From the NCBI RefSeq assembly GCF_000421845.1, contig NZ_ATXU01000005.1, positions 204,439 through 268,438 on the forward strand: a stretch of DNA of 64,000 nt. The letters run 5' to 3'. Shown in pieces: positions 36,784 through 44,412 of the stretch. The stretch comes from Leucobacter chironomi DSM 19883. GTDB taxonomy: Bacteria > Actinomycetota > Actinomycetes > Actinomycetales > Microbacteriaceae. The notes beneath the pieces were generated by a model. The model searched no databases and was not told the DNA's origin. It saw only the letters and a program-made list of their open reading frames with translations. Numbering within the stretch: the stretch's first letter is position 1; each line of letters starts with the position of its first letter. Made by a program: the position numbers and the translations under genes.

Positions 36784-37353
36784 TCAGCTGCGGAAGACCG
36801 TGTGCAGATGCGGATCGCGGATCGCGTCGCGGCCGCCCAGACCTTCGATCTCGAAGAGCACCGCGGTGCCGGCCACCTCGTAGTCGAGTTCGCGCAGCAC
36901 CTGATGGGCTGCCGCGAGAGTGCCGCCGGTGGCGAGCACGTCGTCGATGACGAGCACGCGCGAGCCGCGCGGGAAGTCGGCGTGCGCCTCGACCTCAGCG
37001 ATGCCGTACTCGAGCGCGTAGCCGACGTTCGCCGCCGGCCGCGGCAGCTTGCCGGCCTTGCGGATCGGCATGAGGCCTGCACCGGTGGCGTAGGCGGCGG
37101 CGCTCGCGAGCAGGAAGCCGCGCGCTTCGAGGCCTGCGACCACGTCGAAGGTGCCGCGGAACGGGGCGATGAGCGCGTCGACGGTGGCGCGCAGCGCGGG
37201 CCCGTCGGCCAGCAGCGGCGTGATGTCGCGGAACAGGATGCCCGCGCTCGGGTAGTCGGGGATCTCGAGGATCAGCGATTCGGCGCGCTCGAGCTCAGGA
37301 CTCGGCTCGGGAAAGCTGGGCAGGTCGAGGGGCTCGTTCGTGGTCTCCGTCAC
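36784..37353 (-). CDS. apt: Adenine phosphoribosyltransferase
   Basis: 189 residues from the GTG at 37353. The segment PDYPSAGILFRDITPLL near residue 33 and the PRPP loop VLVIDDVLATGGTLAAA near residue 130 are diagnostic of Apt, which salvages adenine to AMP. GLEARGFLLASAAAYATGAG lies between them. There is no ATG in a suitable place; the GTG starts VTETTNEP. It is on the minus strand upstream of the acyl-CoA synthetase with an 87-bp gap. Confidence 0.94.
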   Translation of the reverse strand: MTETTNEPLDLPSFPEPSPELERAESLILEIPDYPSAGILFRDITPLLADGPALRATVDALIAPFRGTFDVVAGLEARGFLLASAAAYATGAGLMPIRKAGKLPRPAANVGYALEYGIAEVEAHADFPRGSRVLVIDDVLATGGTLAAAHQVLRELDYEVAGTAVLFEIEGLGGRDAIRDPHLHTVFRS

Positions 37354-37572
37354 TCGACCCAGGGTACCGGGAGTCTCGACGAGGCGGAGTGCGAGCGCGC
37401 CCGATGGCCCGATGACTGCGATCGTGCGCCGGATGCCGCCGCGCTCCTCCGGTTCTACCGTCCCGCACCGCCTCTCCGCACCGCGCGACACGCCCGCCCG
37501 ACGCCGCAGCCGCCCCGATTTGAAGAGCGAACCCGAGTCGTGTAATGTTCTTCTGGTTGGTGAAGCCAACAT

Positions 37573-37649
37573 GCGCCCCTAGCTCAGCTGGATAGAGCAT
37601 CTGACTACGGATCAGAAGGTCGGGGGTTCGAATCCCTCGGGGCGCACCA
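37573..37649 (+). tRNA. tRNA-Arg(ACG)
   Basis: 77 bases with a complete cloverleaf: 7-bp acceptor stem gcgcccc/ggggcgc, D arm gctc/gagc, anticodon stem tctga/tcaga with loop ctacgga giving anticodon ACG, T arm with ttcgaat, discriminator A and encoded CCA. The ACG anticodon (read as ICG after deamination) decodes CGN arginine codons. Confidence 0.97.
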
Positions 37650-37652
37650 CTC

Positions 37653-37693
37653 ACCCGGGGTTCTGCACGCAGATGCGGAACCCCGGGTTTTTT
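37653..37693 (+). terminator. Intrinsic terminator of tRNA-Arg
   Basis: 11-bp arms acccggggttc (37653-37663) and gaaccccgggt (37678-37688) with a 14-base loop, followed by a run of six T. It begins four bases after the tRNA CCA. Confidence 0.92.
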
Positions 37694-37856
37694 GATACTC
37701 GGATCATGTGGATCACAGGGCCTCCGGGTCGGCCTCCCCCTCCCGCAGCCCGCATCTCGACCGCGCATCCTATCCGGCGAGCGCTCGGCGGCGCCAGCCC
37801 CTCCCGCGCCACCGTCCGCTCCCGGATACTGAGGATTCCGCACGAAGGAGCGCTCC

Positions 37857-38078
37857 ATGACCGATATCACGCCGTCCCCCGTGACCCCGCCCGCCGCGGT
37901 CAGCCACGACGACTCCGACGATCTCGAAGCCACGATCCCGCTCCCCCATTACCGCCCCGAGCGTCTCATCTGAGCGCAATACGCTCACGGCCCCCACAGC
38001 CGAGAACTGCTCGCCGCGCAGGAGCGCATCAAGCTCCGCTACGCCGCCGACGGGGCGCTCGACGGCTTCGAGCCACGA
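37857..38078 (+). pseudogene. Remnant of an unknown small gene with an in-frame stop
   Basis: An ATG at 37857, with GAAGGAG 7-14 bp upstream, opens a 38-codon frame ending LPHYRPERLI and TGA. After the stop the same frame carries a sensible, helical-looking stretch (AQYAHGPHSRELLAAQERIK and RYAADGALDGFEPR) before it runs into the antisense end of the ybdK-like gene, whose stop is at 38039. This looks like a gene broken by a nonsense mutation and then overrun or truncated by the neighbour. I do not recognise the family. It lies in the 340-bp gap between the tRNA terminator and the ybdK-like stop, which shows nothing else. Confidence 0.4.
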
Positions 38079-39196
38079 TTGGTGAGCTCGACGGCGTCCA
38101 TCACGACGGCGCGCAGGCTGCCGGTGCCGGCCAGCACACGGCGCTGACGGTCCGCCCCGGTGCCCTCGGCGAGGATGCGGGCCACCCCGCGTTCCACGCG
38201 CTCGCGGTCGCCGGCGTGCTCCAGCGCGACGGCCGCGTGGCCCAGCAGCTCCGCAACAGCGGCACGGGGGCTGCGAGGGGCGCCCGTCACCGGATCCACG
38301 AGACCCGTGCCGCCGGTCCCGAACCGGCTCGCCGACCACATCGCGAGCCGCAGCACCGCGCTCTCGGCCGGCGCTGGAGCGATGCCGCCGCGCCACTCGC
38401 GAGCGGCGGTCTCGACGAGCGCCCGCACCAGCGCAGCGATCACCAGGGCATCCTCGGCATCCATGCATGCATCAGCCACCCGCACCTCGACCGTCGGGTA
38501 GTGAGCGCTCAAGCGGGCGTCGAAGTAGACCATGCCGGGGTCGAGCACCACCCCGCTCGCGATCAGGGAGGCGACGACGCGGTGGTACTCACCCGGCGAG
38601 CCGAAGAGATCGTATGCGCCCGCCGAGGGCCAGCGCCCCCACGCCTGATAGCGGTAGCTGACATAGCCGGTGTCTTCTCCCCGCCAGAACGGCGAGTTGC
38701 CGCTCAGCGCCAGCAGCACGGGCAGCCACGGTCTGATCCGGTCGAGCACGGCGACCCCCTCCGCATCGTTCGAGACCGCCACGTGCACGTGGAAGCCGCA
38801 GGTCAGCTGCTCGCGCATCGTGAGGCCGAAGCGCTTGCCGATCGCGGCATAGCGCGGGCTCGGCGTGACGTGCGAGTCGACGGGGAGCACGCTCGTGCCG
38901 AGCGCTGCGGCCCGCACCCCGATCCGCCGCGCCGCGTCGTCCGCCCGGCGTCGCCCGACGAGGATGGATCGCGCGAGTTCGTCGAGGCTGCGGCACGGGG
39001 GCGAGACGACCTCGATCTGCTCCCGCTTCACCTCCCGTTCGAGCCCGGGAGACGCCGCCTCACCGGGTGCCGCCTCTGCTGCTGCGACCACCGCCTCGAC
39101 CACCGCGACAGGCTGCCCCGACCGGCCGTCCACGAGCAGCAGCTCCTCCTCCACCCCGACCGTGCGGGGCTCGGAACCGGCGTCCCTCGCGACCAT
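38039..39196 (-). CDS. Carboxylate-amine ligase, YbdK / glutamate-cysteine ligase 2 family
   Basis: 385 residues from the ATG at 39196, which has GGGAG 7 bp upstream; an earlier ATG at 39238 is less well placed. The fold landmarks are VGVEEELLLVD near residue 12, KREQIEVVSPPC near residue 56, TCGFHVHVAVS near residue 130 and YHRVVASLIASGVVLDPGMVYFDARLS near residue 205, where ATP and metal are bound. YbdK-type enzymes make weak gamma-glutamyl-cysteine or related amino-acid ligations. Actinobacteria commonly use them for mycothiol-independent or secondary-metabolite ligations; the actual substrate is unknown. Confidence 0.85.
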   Translation of the reverse strand: MVARDAGSEPRTVGVEEELLLVDGRSGQPVAVVEAVVAAAEAAPGEAASPGLEREVKREQIEVVSPPCRSLDELARSILVGRRRADDAARRIGVRAAALGTSVLPVDSHVTPSPRYAAIGKRFGLTMREQLTCGFHVHVAVSNDAEGVAVLDRIRPWLPVLLALSGNSPFWRGEDTGYVSYRYQAWGRWPSAGAYDLFGSPGEYHRVVASLIASGVVLDPGMVYFDARLSAHYPTVEVRVADACMDAEDALVIAALVRALVETAAREWRGGIAPAPAESAVLRLAMWSASRFGTGGTGLVDPVTGAPRSPRAAVAELLGHAAVALEHAGDRERVERGVARILAEGTGADRQRRVLAGTGSLRAVVMDAVELTNRGSKPSSAPSAA

Positions 39197-39518
39197 CCTG
39201 CTTCTCCCGTTCACCGCACTCGATCCGGGCTTCTGCACCGGCGGTCAGCCGATCCCGAGCCGATCCGGCCCGCCGATTGCGCCGCCGACACCCCGTCGGG
39301 AATCGTCTCCAGCTTCAAGGGTGGAGCACCGCCGGGTCAGCCCCTTGACTTTTCGGCTGCGGGCCGAGCAGAACTCGGTCCCTCCCGATGCATCGCAGCG
39401 GATCGGCGACGCCGCCTGGGCCCCTCTAGCAGAGCCGCCACCCGCGAACAAGCCCTCTCCGAGGGATTCCCGCCGGCGGTAGCATCGACGCCCGACGACT
39501 CGAAAGGCGGTGCGCGTG
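39197..39518. other. Intergenic region, 322 bp
   Basis: This gap between the divergent starts of the ybdK-like gene and the acidic-protein gene shows no convincing gene. A ttgact hexamer near 39345 could be a -35 element for the plus-strand gene, but no matching -10 is clear. Composition is like the neighbouring coding DNA. Confidence 0.3.
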
Positions 39519-39860
39519 ATGGAGCAGGACGACCAGCGGAACATCCCCTCGCCCGACGAGCGTCGCGGCCAGGATCCCGCGCAGCCCACCGCGACCGCAC
39601 CGGATTCGGTGGACCGGTCGGTGCCCACGGCCGACGACGCCGGCAAGACCGGCCCGGACGCCGCAGACCCGCCGCGGACGGCCGGCAAGCACGAGCAGGA
39701 ACAAGGCTCGGGCGACGGCGGGGCCGACGCAGAACCAGAGCTCGACGCCGACGAGGGCGCCGACGCTTTCGAGACCCCCGAGGAGGCCGACTCGGGGGCG
39801 TATACCGGCGGACCGGAACGGCGGGACGAGGATCAGATCACCCTCGACACGCCCGACTGA
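39519..39860 (+). CDS. Small acidic, disordered protein of unknown function
   Basis: 113 residues from the ATG at 39519, with AAAGGCGG about 8 bp upstream; GTG codons at 39510 and 39516 are alternatives. The protein is very rich in D, E, P, G and A, has no hydrophobic segment and no recognisable domain; the C-terminus is RRDEDQITLDTPD. Such proteins are common in actinobacteria and often annotated as hypothetical. A hairpin terminator follows at 39896, which supports it being a real transcription unit. Confidence 0.55.
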   Translation: MEQDDQRNIPSPDERRGQDPAQPTATAPDSVDRSVPTADDAGKTGPDAADPPRTAGKHEQEQGSGDGGADAEPELDADEGADAFETPEEADSGAYTGGPERRDEDQITLDTPD

Positions 39861-39895
39861 CCGGATCCGCCACCCGACTCCGGGGGGAGAGGGAA

Positions 39896-39927
39896 ACGGA
39901 GGCCTTCGCTACGGCGGGGGCCTCCGT
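39896..39927 (+). terminator. Probable terminator after the acidic-protein gene
   Basis: 9-bp arms acggaggcc and ggcctccgt with a 14-base loop, 35 bp past the stop. The downstream sequence (gctgtt) is only weakly T-rich. It may also serve the membrane-protein gene coming from the other side. Confidence 0.6.
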
Positions 39928-39944
39928 GCTGTTCGGGCGGAGTC

Positions 39945-40016
39945 GCGCATCTTGGCCGCGCCGCGCATCTCGGCCGCGCCGCGCATCTCTTCCGCGCCGC
40001 GCATCTCGGCCACGCC
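39945..40016. repeat. Four tandem copies of an 18-bp unit
   Basis: The unit gcgcatctcggccgcgcc is repeated four times at 39945, 39963, 39981 and 39999 with one or two changes per copy. It lies between the terminator and the stop of the membrane-protein gene at 40024. The 18-bp spacing equals six codons, but no open gene uses it in a supported way. Confidence 0.8.
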
Positions 40017-40023
40017 GACCGTC

Positions 40024-40401
40024 TCAGTCGAGGAGGCGCCTCACGCCGGCGCGCGCCAGCATCAGCACGACTACCAGGAGCGTGACCGAGAAGAACCCGC
40101 CCAGGTGCACGGCGTCGCCGAGCAGGAGGTCGGTGAGCCAGAGAATGAGGGCTTTGCTGCCACCCGCGACGAGGGCGAGAGCCACCGCTGCGACCGCGCG
40201 CTCCCGCGCCGTCGCAGCGCGCTTGAACTTCGCGACGATGCGGGTCTTCACCCGCACGACGATCTCGAGCACCGCCTTCAGCAGCACCGCCGTGATGAGC
40301 GAGGTGAGAAAGGACTCGCTGATGACCTCGGGGAAGAGTTGGGCGAAGGTGGCGAGGACAACGGTGTAGACGAACACGTCGACGACGTCTCTCGCGTGCA
40401 T
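40024..40401 (-). CDS. Small membrane protein of unknown function
   Basis: 125 residues with three hydrophobic segments near residues 7-24, 30-48 and 70-110, separated by a basic loop (VRVKTRIVAKFKRAATARER) that should face the cytoplasm. No family is recognised with certainty. Codon use matches the neighbouring genes, and the ATG at 40401 is the only good start. It is followed downstream (minus direction) by the four 18-bp repeats. Confidence 0.65.
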   Translation of the reverse strand: MHARDVVDVFVYTVVLATFAQLFPEVISESFLTSLITAVLLKAVLEIVVRVKTRIVAKFKRAATARERAVAAVALALVAGGSKALILWLTDLLLGDAVHLGGFFSVTLLVVVLMLARAGVRRLLD

Positions 40402-40485
40402 GCGGCATAGCGCCCATCGTAGGCACCACGCGGAGCGCCGGAAAGCCCGATGCCGCAGCCGAACCGGTCGAATGCCCCGAAGCAG

Positions 40486-41277
40486 TCACCCCTTCTCGTC
40501 CTGGATCGAATTCCCTCCGTCGACGACCAGCAGCTGTCCGGTCACGTATGAGGCGCCCTCCGACGCGAGGAACTCCGCAACGGCGGCAACCTCATCGGGA
40601 GTGCCCGACCTCTGCAACGGTGTCGCGAGACCCATCGCATCCTCGTGCGGGGTGGCCGACCCGGTATGGATCCAACCCGGAGCCACAGCGTTCACGGTGG
40701 TGCCGTGCTGGGCGACATCGACCGCGAGGCCTCGAACCAGCCCCACCATGCCGGCCTTCGCCGCGTGATATCCGATGTCGCCCCGGTAGGCCAGCAGCGG
40801 ACCAGAAACGGAGGACATCATGATGACGCGGCCCGCAGGGCTCGCATTCACCCACGGCAGGGCCGCCCTCGTGACCAGAAAGCTCGTGGTCAGATTGCGT
40901 TGCAGAGCGTGGTTCCAGCCCGCGAGCCCGATGCCATCGATCGCGGCAGGATCCTGGGGGTCGGTGACCGAGGTCATGCCCGCATTGTTGACGAGCACGT
41001 CCACCCCTCCGAACGCCGACACCGCCTCCTCCACGATCTCAGCCGCTCCCGCTTCGTCGGACAGATCTCCGACGCTCGCCCGGACGCGTTGCTCGGCTCC
41101 GGTCTCCGACAGCTCGGCCAGCAGCTCTTCTCGCCGCAGGTGGATGCGCTCCGACGTCGCACCGATCACGACGTTCATGCCCGCGTGGAGCAGTCGCCGC
41201 GAGATCGCGAAGCCGATCCCGTCCGCCGCCCCGGCTCCGGTCACGATTGCTGTTCTCCGCCGCTCAGTTCTGATCAT
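40486..41277 (-). CDS. SDR-family NAD(P)-dependent oxidoreductase
   Basis: 263 residues. The cofactor motif is TGAGAADGIGFAI near residue 13 (TGxxxGxG form with an insertion), the structural NNAG near residue 90, the catalytic serine in MSSVSG near residue 155 and the YHAAK catalytic Tyr/Lys pair near residue 168. PGWIHTGSATP near residue 198 is the usual post-active-site segment. FabG-like SDRs act on many keto/alcohol substrates; no neighbour fixes the pathway. Confidence 0.93.
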   Translation of the reverse strand: MIRTERRRTAIVTGAGAADGIGFAISRRLLHAGMNVVIGATSERIHLRREELLAELSETGAEQRVRASVGDLSDEAGAAEIVEEAVSAFGGVDVLVNNAGMTSVTDPQDPAAIDGIGLAGWNHALQRNLTTSFLVTRAALPWVNASPAGRVIMMSSVSGPLLAYRGDIGYHAAKAGMVGLVRGLAVDVAQHGTTVNAVAPGWIHTGSATPHEDAMGLATPLQRSGTPDEVAAVAEFLASEGASYVTGQLLVVDGGNSIQDEKG

Positions 41278-41412
41278 GTCGCGAGCCTAGCGATGCGCCT
41301 GGCATCTCCGAAGCGACATCCTGCACCATACGGCGACGAGTGCACGTGCACGGCGAGTGGGGTTGCGCAGTCGACGAGCAGCGTCGCGGCACCGCACGAC
41401 AGCCGCCCGGAA

Positions 41413-41634
41413 CTAGTCGCCGTCGTAGTTCTCGACGGGGCGGCGGCGCTTCTTCGGCTGCGTGGTCGACTTGAGGAAGAGGCGCACGAGACCGCGCTTC
41501 TTCTCGAGATACGCGTGCCGCTCGATCGCACCCGCCGCGTACTGTTCTTCGAGTTCGGCGATCACGGTCTCGGCGTGCGCGGCGTCGTACCGCGACGCCG
41601 CTGCATCGAGTGCTCCGTTCTCTCGAATCCCCAT
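41413..41634 (-). CDS. Small unknown protein, SHOCT-like C-terminal helix
   Basis: 73 residues from the ATG at 41634 (MGIRENGA); an upstream ATG at 41688 would add 18 residues. It is mainly helical and charged, with a segment LEEQYAAGAIERHAYLEKKRGL that resembles the short SHOCT-type helical hairpin, and a basic tail QPKKRRRPVENYDGD. Function unknown. Confidence 0.55.
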   Translation of the reverse strand: MGIRENGALDAAASRYDAAHAETVIAELEEQYAAGAIERHAYLEKKRGLVRLFLKSTTQPKKRRRPVENYDGD

Positions 41635-41751
41635 GCCGCCGAGAGTAGCCGTAGCCACTGACATTTCATCGCACGTCGCATATCTCACGACTCGCCCACC
41701 CGGCTCGCGCCGGGCGGATCACCCTGCGCGATCCTGACGAGGAGGTCGGGA

Positions 41752-41838
41752 ATGTCGGTCGAGTTCGATGAAGTGACGGTCCGGATTCTGGCATCGCCTC
41801 CTACGCTCACGCTCGCGGTGTTCCGGCAGGGGGTATAA
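41752..41838 (+). CDS. Possible short ORF upstream of yoaK
   Basis: 28 codons from an ATG that has GAGGAGG at a good distance upstream, ending TAA 16 bp before the yoaK start. The peptide (MSVEFDEVTV then ILASPPTLTLAVFRQGV) has no known homologue to my knowledge. It could be a leader peptide controlling yoaK, or chance. Confidence 0.25.
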   Translation: MSVEFDEVTVRILASPPTLTLAVFRQGV

Positions 41839-41854
41839 CAGAGAGGTGAAGTCA

Positions 41855-42499
41855 ATGTCGGGGGCCGCGTACGGCGGGTCTCTCGTGCTCACCGGTGTCG
41901 CCGGCTTTGTGGACGCGATCGGCTTCATTCTCTCTGGCGGATTGTTTGTCTCGTTTATGAGCGGGAACTCGACCCAGGCGGGTGTGGAATTGACCCGAGG
42001 CGATACTGAGACTGCGGTGCTGGCTCTCAGCCTCGTCGCGTCGTTTGTCGGTGGGGTCGTGCTGGGGCGGCTGTTGACGTTGCGCTTTCCGGGGTACGGG
42101 GTAGGCGGCCGGATTGTGACCATCGCGTTCGGGCTCGGCGCTGCCACCGGCGCTTTGGCGCTCGTACCCACCGCGGGCGCTCCGCTGATTGGTCTCGCAG
42201 CCGTGATGGGTGCGATGAATACCCTGTTCGTGGTGGATGGGCGGGCTCGGATCGCACTGACCTATGCGACTGGGACGCTCGTGAGTTTCGGGCTCGGCGT
42301 CGCGGAGCGCATGAACGGGAGTAGCCGCAGCAGTTGGCTCCGGCCTTTGTTGCTTTGGGGAGCGATCAGCGGTGGTGCTGTGGTCGGGGCGATCACCTGG
42401 CGGTTGTGCGGGCTGTGGTCGCTCGTCATCGCATCGGTCACGCTCGTCCTGCTCGGTGTCGCGCAGATGTTGCGCACTCGAAGTCGTCGCGTGATCTGA
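41855..42499 (+). CDS. YoaK/DUF1275-family membrane protein
   Basis: 214 residues from the ATG at 41855, which has GAGGTGA 6 bp upstream; a GTG at 41846 is an alternative. Six hydrophobic segments. The family signature GFVDAIGFILSGGLFVSFMSGNSTQAG lies at residues about 17-43, beginning GFVDAIGF, and the glycine-rich segments GLGAATGALALVP and GAISGGAVVGAITW follow. YoaK proteins are of unknown function, possibly small-molecule carriers. The gene's GC is a little lower than that of the left-hand part of the window, and it marks the edge of the accessory region. Confidence 0.85.
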   Translation: MSGAAYGGSLVLTGVAGFVDAIGFILSGGLFVSFMSGNSTQAGVELTRGDTETAVLALSLVASFVGGVVLGRLLTLRFPGYGVGGRIVTIAFGLGAATGALALVPTAGAPLIGLAAVMGAMNTLFVVDGRARIALTYATGTLVSFGLGVAERMNGSSRSSWLRPLLLWGAISGGAVVGAITWRLCGLWSLVIASVTLVLLGVAQMLRTRSRRVI

Positions 42500-42857
42500 C
42501 CTCTGGCGACATAGTCAACGAAGGGCGGACCGCGTGGGAGCCGTTTCGCAGCCCCACCCGCTGCCGGGCGCCTACTCCTTGGTTCCGAAAATGTGCTGGA
42601 GTCTTCGGTCAAAGGCGAGGCCAGCAGGGCTCACCCCGGTAGTGCTGCACTCGATCAGGCACGCCGTGCAGCATTTGGGTGCAGGGCCTCTTCGCGTCCA
42701 TGAGGTTGGTGGTTTTGGCCTCAGGTGGTAGCAACTATTCCCCATAAGCCCGATAGATGTGTAGCTGTGTAAAGTACCGGCTAGGTCCTTTGAGTCTGAT
42801 GGCACCGAAACTGACCAGCCTGAGAAAGAAGCCTTGGCAGCTGAGGAAGCTGATGAG
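42500..42857. other. Intergenic region before the HEPN-motif gene
   Basis: About 350 bp with falling GC. Short open frames occur on both strands near 42534-42731 and 42572-42805 but have no supported start and no recognisable product. The frame of the HEPN gene stays open back to a stop at 42762 and encodes an acidic, coding-like stretch, so the real start may be earlier or the gene may have lost its 5' end. Confidence 0.35.
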
Positions 42858-44135
42858 ATGTCGCCGCAGATGGCACTCGCTCACTACCTCGAACATCTCA
42901 TCGGTGTCTTCTCGGAACGTCAGCTGGAAGTTCTTCGAATGTCAGAGTTCGTAAGAGAACGGGAACATGAGCTTCATGATGCGAAGGAGCGGGCGAAGCG
43001 CGCTATCAGCCAACAGCTAACAGAGGTCGACGAGGATGTGCTCGACCGCTTGATCGCACTTTTTCAGTCAGTTGAAACCGAGAGACAAGATGGCGAGGAA
43101 GGCTCTCTTCCGAGTTCCGAGAGAATGGATGCCTTCCGGGTTGCATTTGCGGAGGTATCCAACGAGCTCCCTGAGGGAATCGCTCAGACGTACGCCGAAT
43201 CGATCTTGAACTCGATGCGCCCGGCAGTCGGTGTGACGTTTCTCTACGGCTCAATGCTCACAACACTCGTGGGAGAACTCGAAGTCTTCATTAATCTCAT
43301 CGCGCGAGTCGCCTTCGAATACAACCCTGAACCTCTGACCCAGAGCGAGAAGAAGTTCACGTGGGCAGAAATATCCGCCCATAATTCGATCGACGAGATG
43401 CGGGACGAACTTGTGGACTCGATAGTCAAGAATCTTCTTCGAAAAGGCCTTCCCGATTGGATGAGCTTCTTCCAGGATCGTTTCGGTCTATCCGAAAACA
43501 AGGCGGCAAAATCTCTCGATGCGCGTGAAGCAATTCAACGACGGAACTGCGTGGTGCACAACGGAAGCAAAGTGTCCCAGGCCTATATCGACAACCTGCC
43601 GGATCTAAAAACAAAAGTTAAAGTAGACGACGACCTCAAGGTCGATGCTGACTACCTAGCAAAGGCGGCGGACAGCCTCTTCATGGTCGCCTACAGCCTC
43701 ACATGGGCTCTCGCCACGAAAGCGCTCGATGACAGAGAAGCGCTCGGGCGCGCGATAGGTGCTCTAGGAGATCGCACGATGTTCTTGATTCAAGAGGGAC
43801 GACTGGACCTTGTGAAACAGATTTCCCAGGCGGCACCACACCGAGAGCTCGAAAAGACTCCCGAGCTCGAAGAACTCTCCTGGATTCTTAGAATCAATAG
43901 ATGGCTCGCATTCAAAGAATGCGGTGAGTTCCATAAGATCCGGGGCGAGGTCGAAGCATTCAACGCACGTTCGAAGGATGATCGATACAAGATGGCCAAA
44001 GCCGCGCTATTGGACGAGATTGATGAAGCCGTAGAGTTCGCACGAAGTCTCCTCGCGCGCGGGGAACTAAAGCCCGCTCACATCCTGACCTGGCCGCTCC
44101 TGAAAAATGTTCGCGATCATACAGATTGGTCGTAG
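42858..44135 (+). CDS. Unknown protein with a HEPN-like motif, horizontally acquired
   Basis: 425 residues from the ATG at 42858, preceded by GAGGAAG; a TTG at 42834 is the alternative. GC is clearly lower than in the rest of the window, so transfer is likely. The N-terminal 70 residues are charged and coiled-coil-like; a helical middle follows. Near residue 230 is RRNCVVHNGSKV, which fits the RN-x(3)-H pattern of HEPN nuclease domains (RiboL-PSP-HEPN type, often with an RNxxVHNG motif). HEPN proteins commonly cut RNA in toxin-antitoxin and phage-defence settings. The C-terminal 150 residues are helical and unassigned. No partner antitoxin or nucleotidyltransferase lies next to it, so function is inference. 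Confidence 0.6.
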   Translation: MSPQMALAHYLEHLIGVFSERQLEVLRMSEFVREREHELHDAKERAKRAISQQLTEVDEDVLDRLIALFQSVETERQDGEEGSLPSSERMDAFRVAFAEVSNELPEGIAQTYAESILNSMRPAVGVTFLYGSMLTTLVGELEVFINLIARVAFEYNPEPLTQSEKKFTWAEISAHNSIDEMRDELVDSIVKNLLRKGLPDWMSFFQDRFGLSENKAAKSLDAREAIQRRNCVVHNGSKVSQAYIDNLPDLKTKVKVDDDLKVDADYLAKAADSLFMVAYSLTWALATKALDDREALGRAIGALGDRTMFLIQEGRLDLVKQISQAAPHRELEKTPELEELSWILRINRWLAFKECGEFHKIRGEVEAFNARSKDDRYKMAKAALLDEIDEAVEFARSLLARGELKPAHILTWPLLKNVRDHTDWS

Positions 44136-44362
44136 CTGAGAAGATTCACTTCGGTGTGAGCAGCGGACCATTAGCATGAAGTAGTCAGAGAAGGGATAAT
44201 CATGGGCACTGCAGATCTGTAATACTCGCATTCCGCACGCCACTCTCCTGTTCTGCCTTGGCTCCACAGAGGGATTTTCCTTGTATCTACGGGGACGCGG
44301 CTTGCATCCCCGCTACTCGCGGCCCAGGCGGCTAAGCTGCCGACTGACCTCACCAACGCACT

Positions 44363-44402
44363 GCGCCCCCGTGCACACTCTCACGAGTGGGTGCGGGGGC
44401 GC
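44363..44402 (-). terminator. Terminator of the SRAP small-gene operon
   Basis: An outer 8-bp stem gcgccccc/gggggcgc with a partly paired inner part, 11 bp past the SRAP stop on the minus strand. It lies between the convergent HEPN and SRAP genes. Confidence 0.65.
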
Positions 44403-44412
44403 TTTCGTCATT

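Noticed and set aside
37573..37649. tRNA-Arg as attachment site for the lower-GC island
   Set aside because: The tRNA is complete with its own terminator, and ordinary-GC genes lie for several kb before the island begins.
39945..40016. The four 18-bp repeats as a CRISPR array
   Set aside because: The copies are adjacent with no spacers, and there are no cas genes.
37673..40369. An 898-codon plus-strand open frame
   Set aside because: It reads through the tRNA terminator and antisense to the ybdK-like gene; not a gene.
42534..42805. Short open frames on both strands before the HEPN gene
   Set aside because: No ribosome site, no known domain, and they overlap one another.
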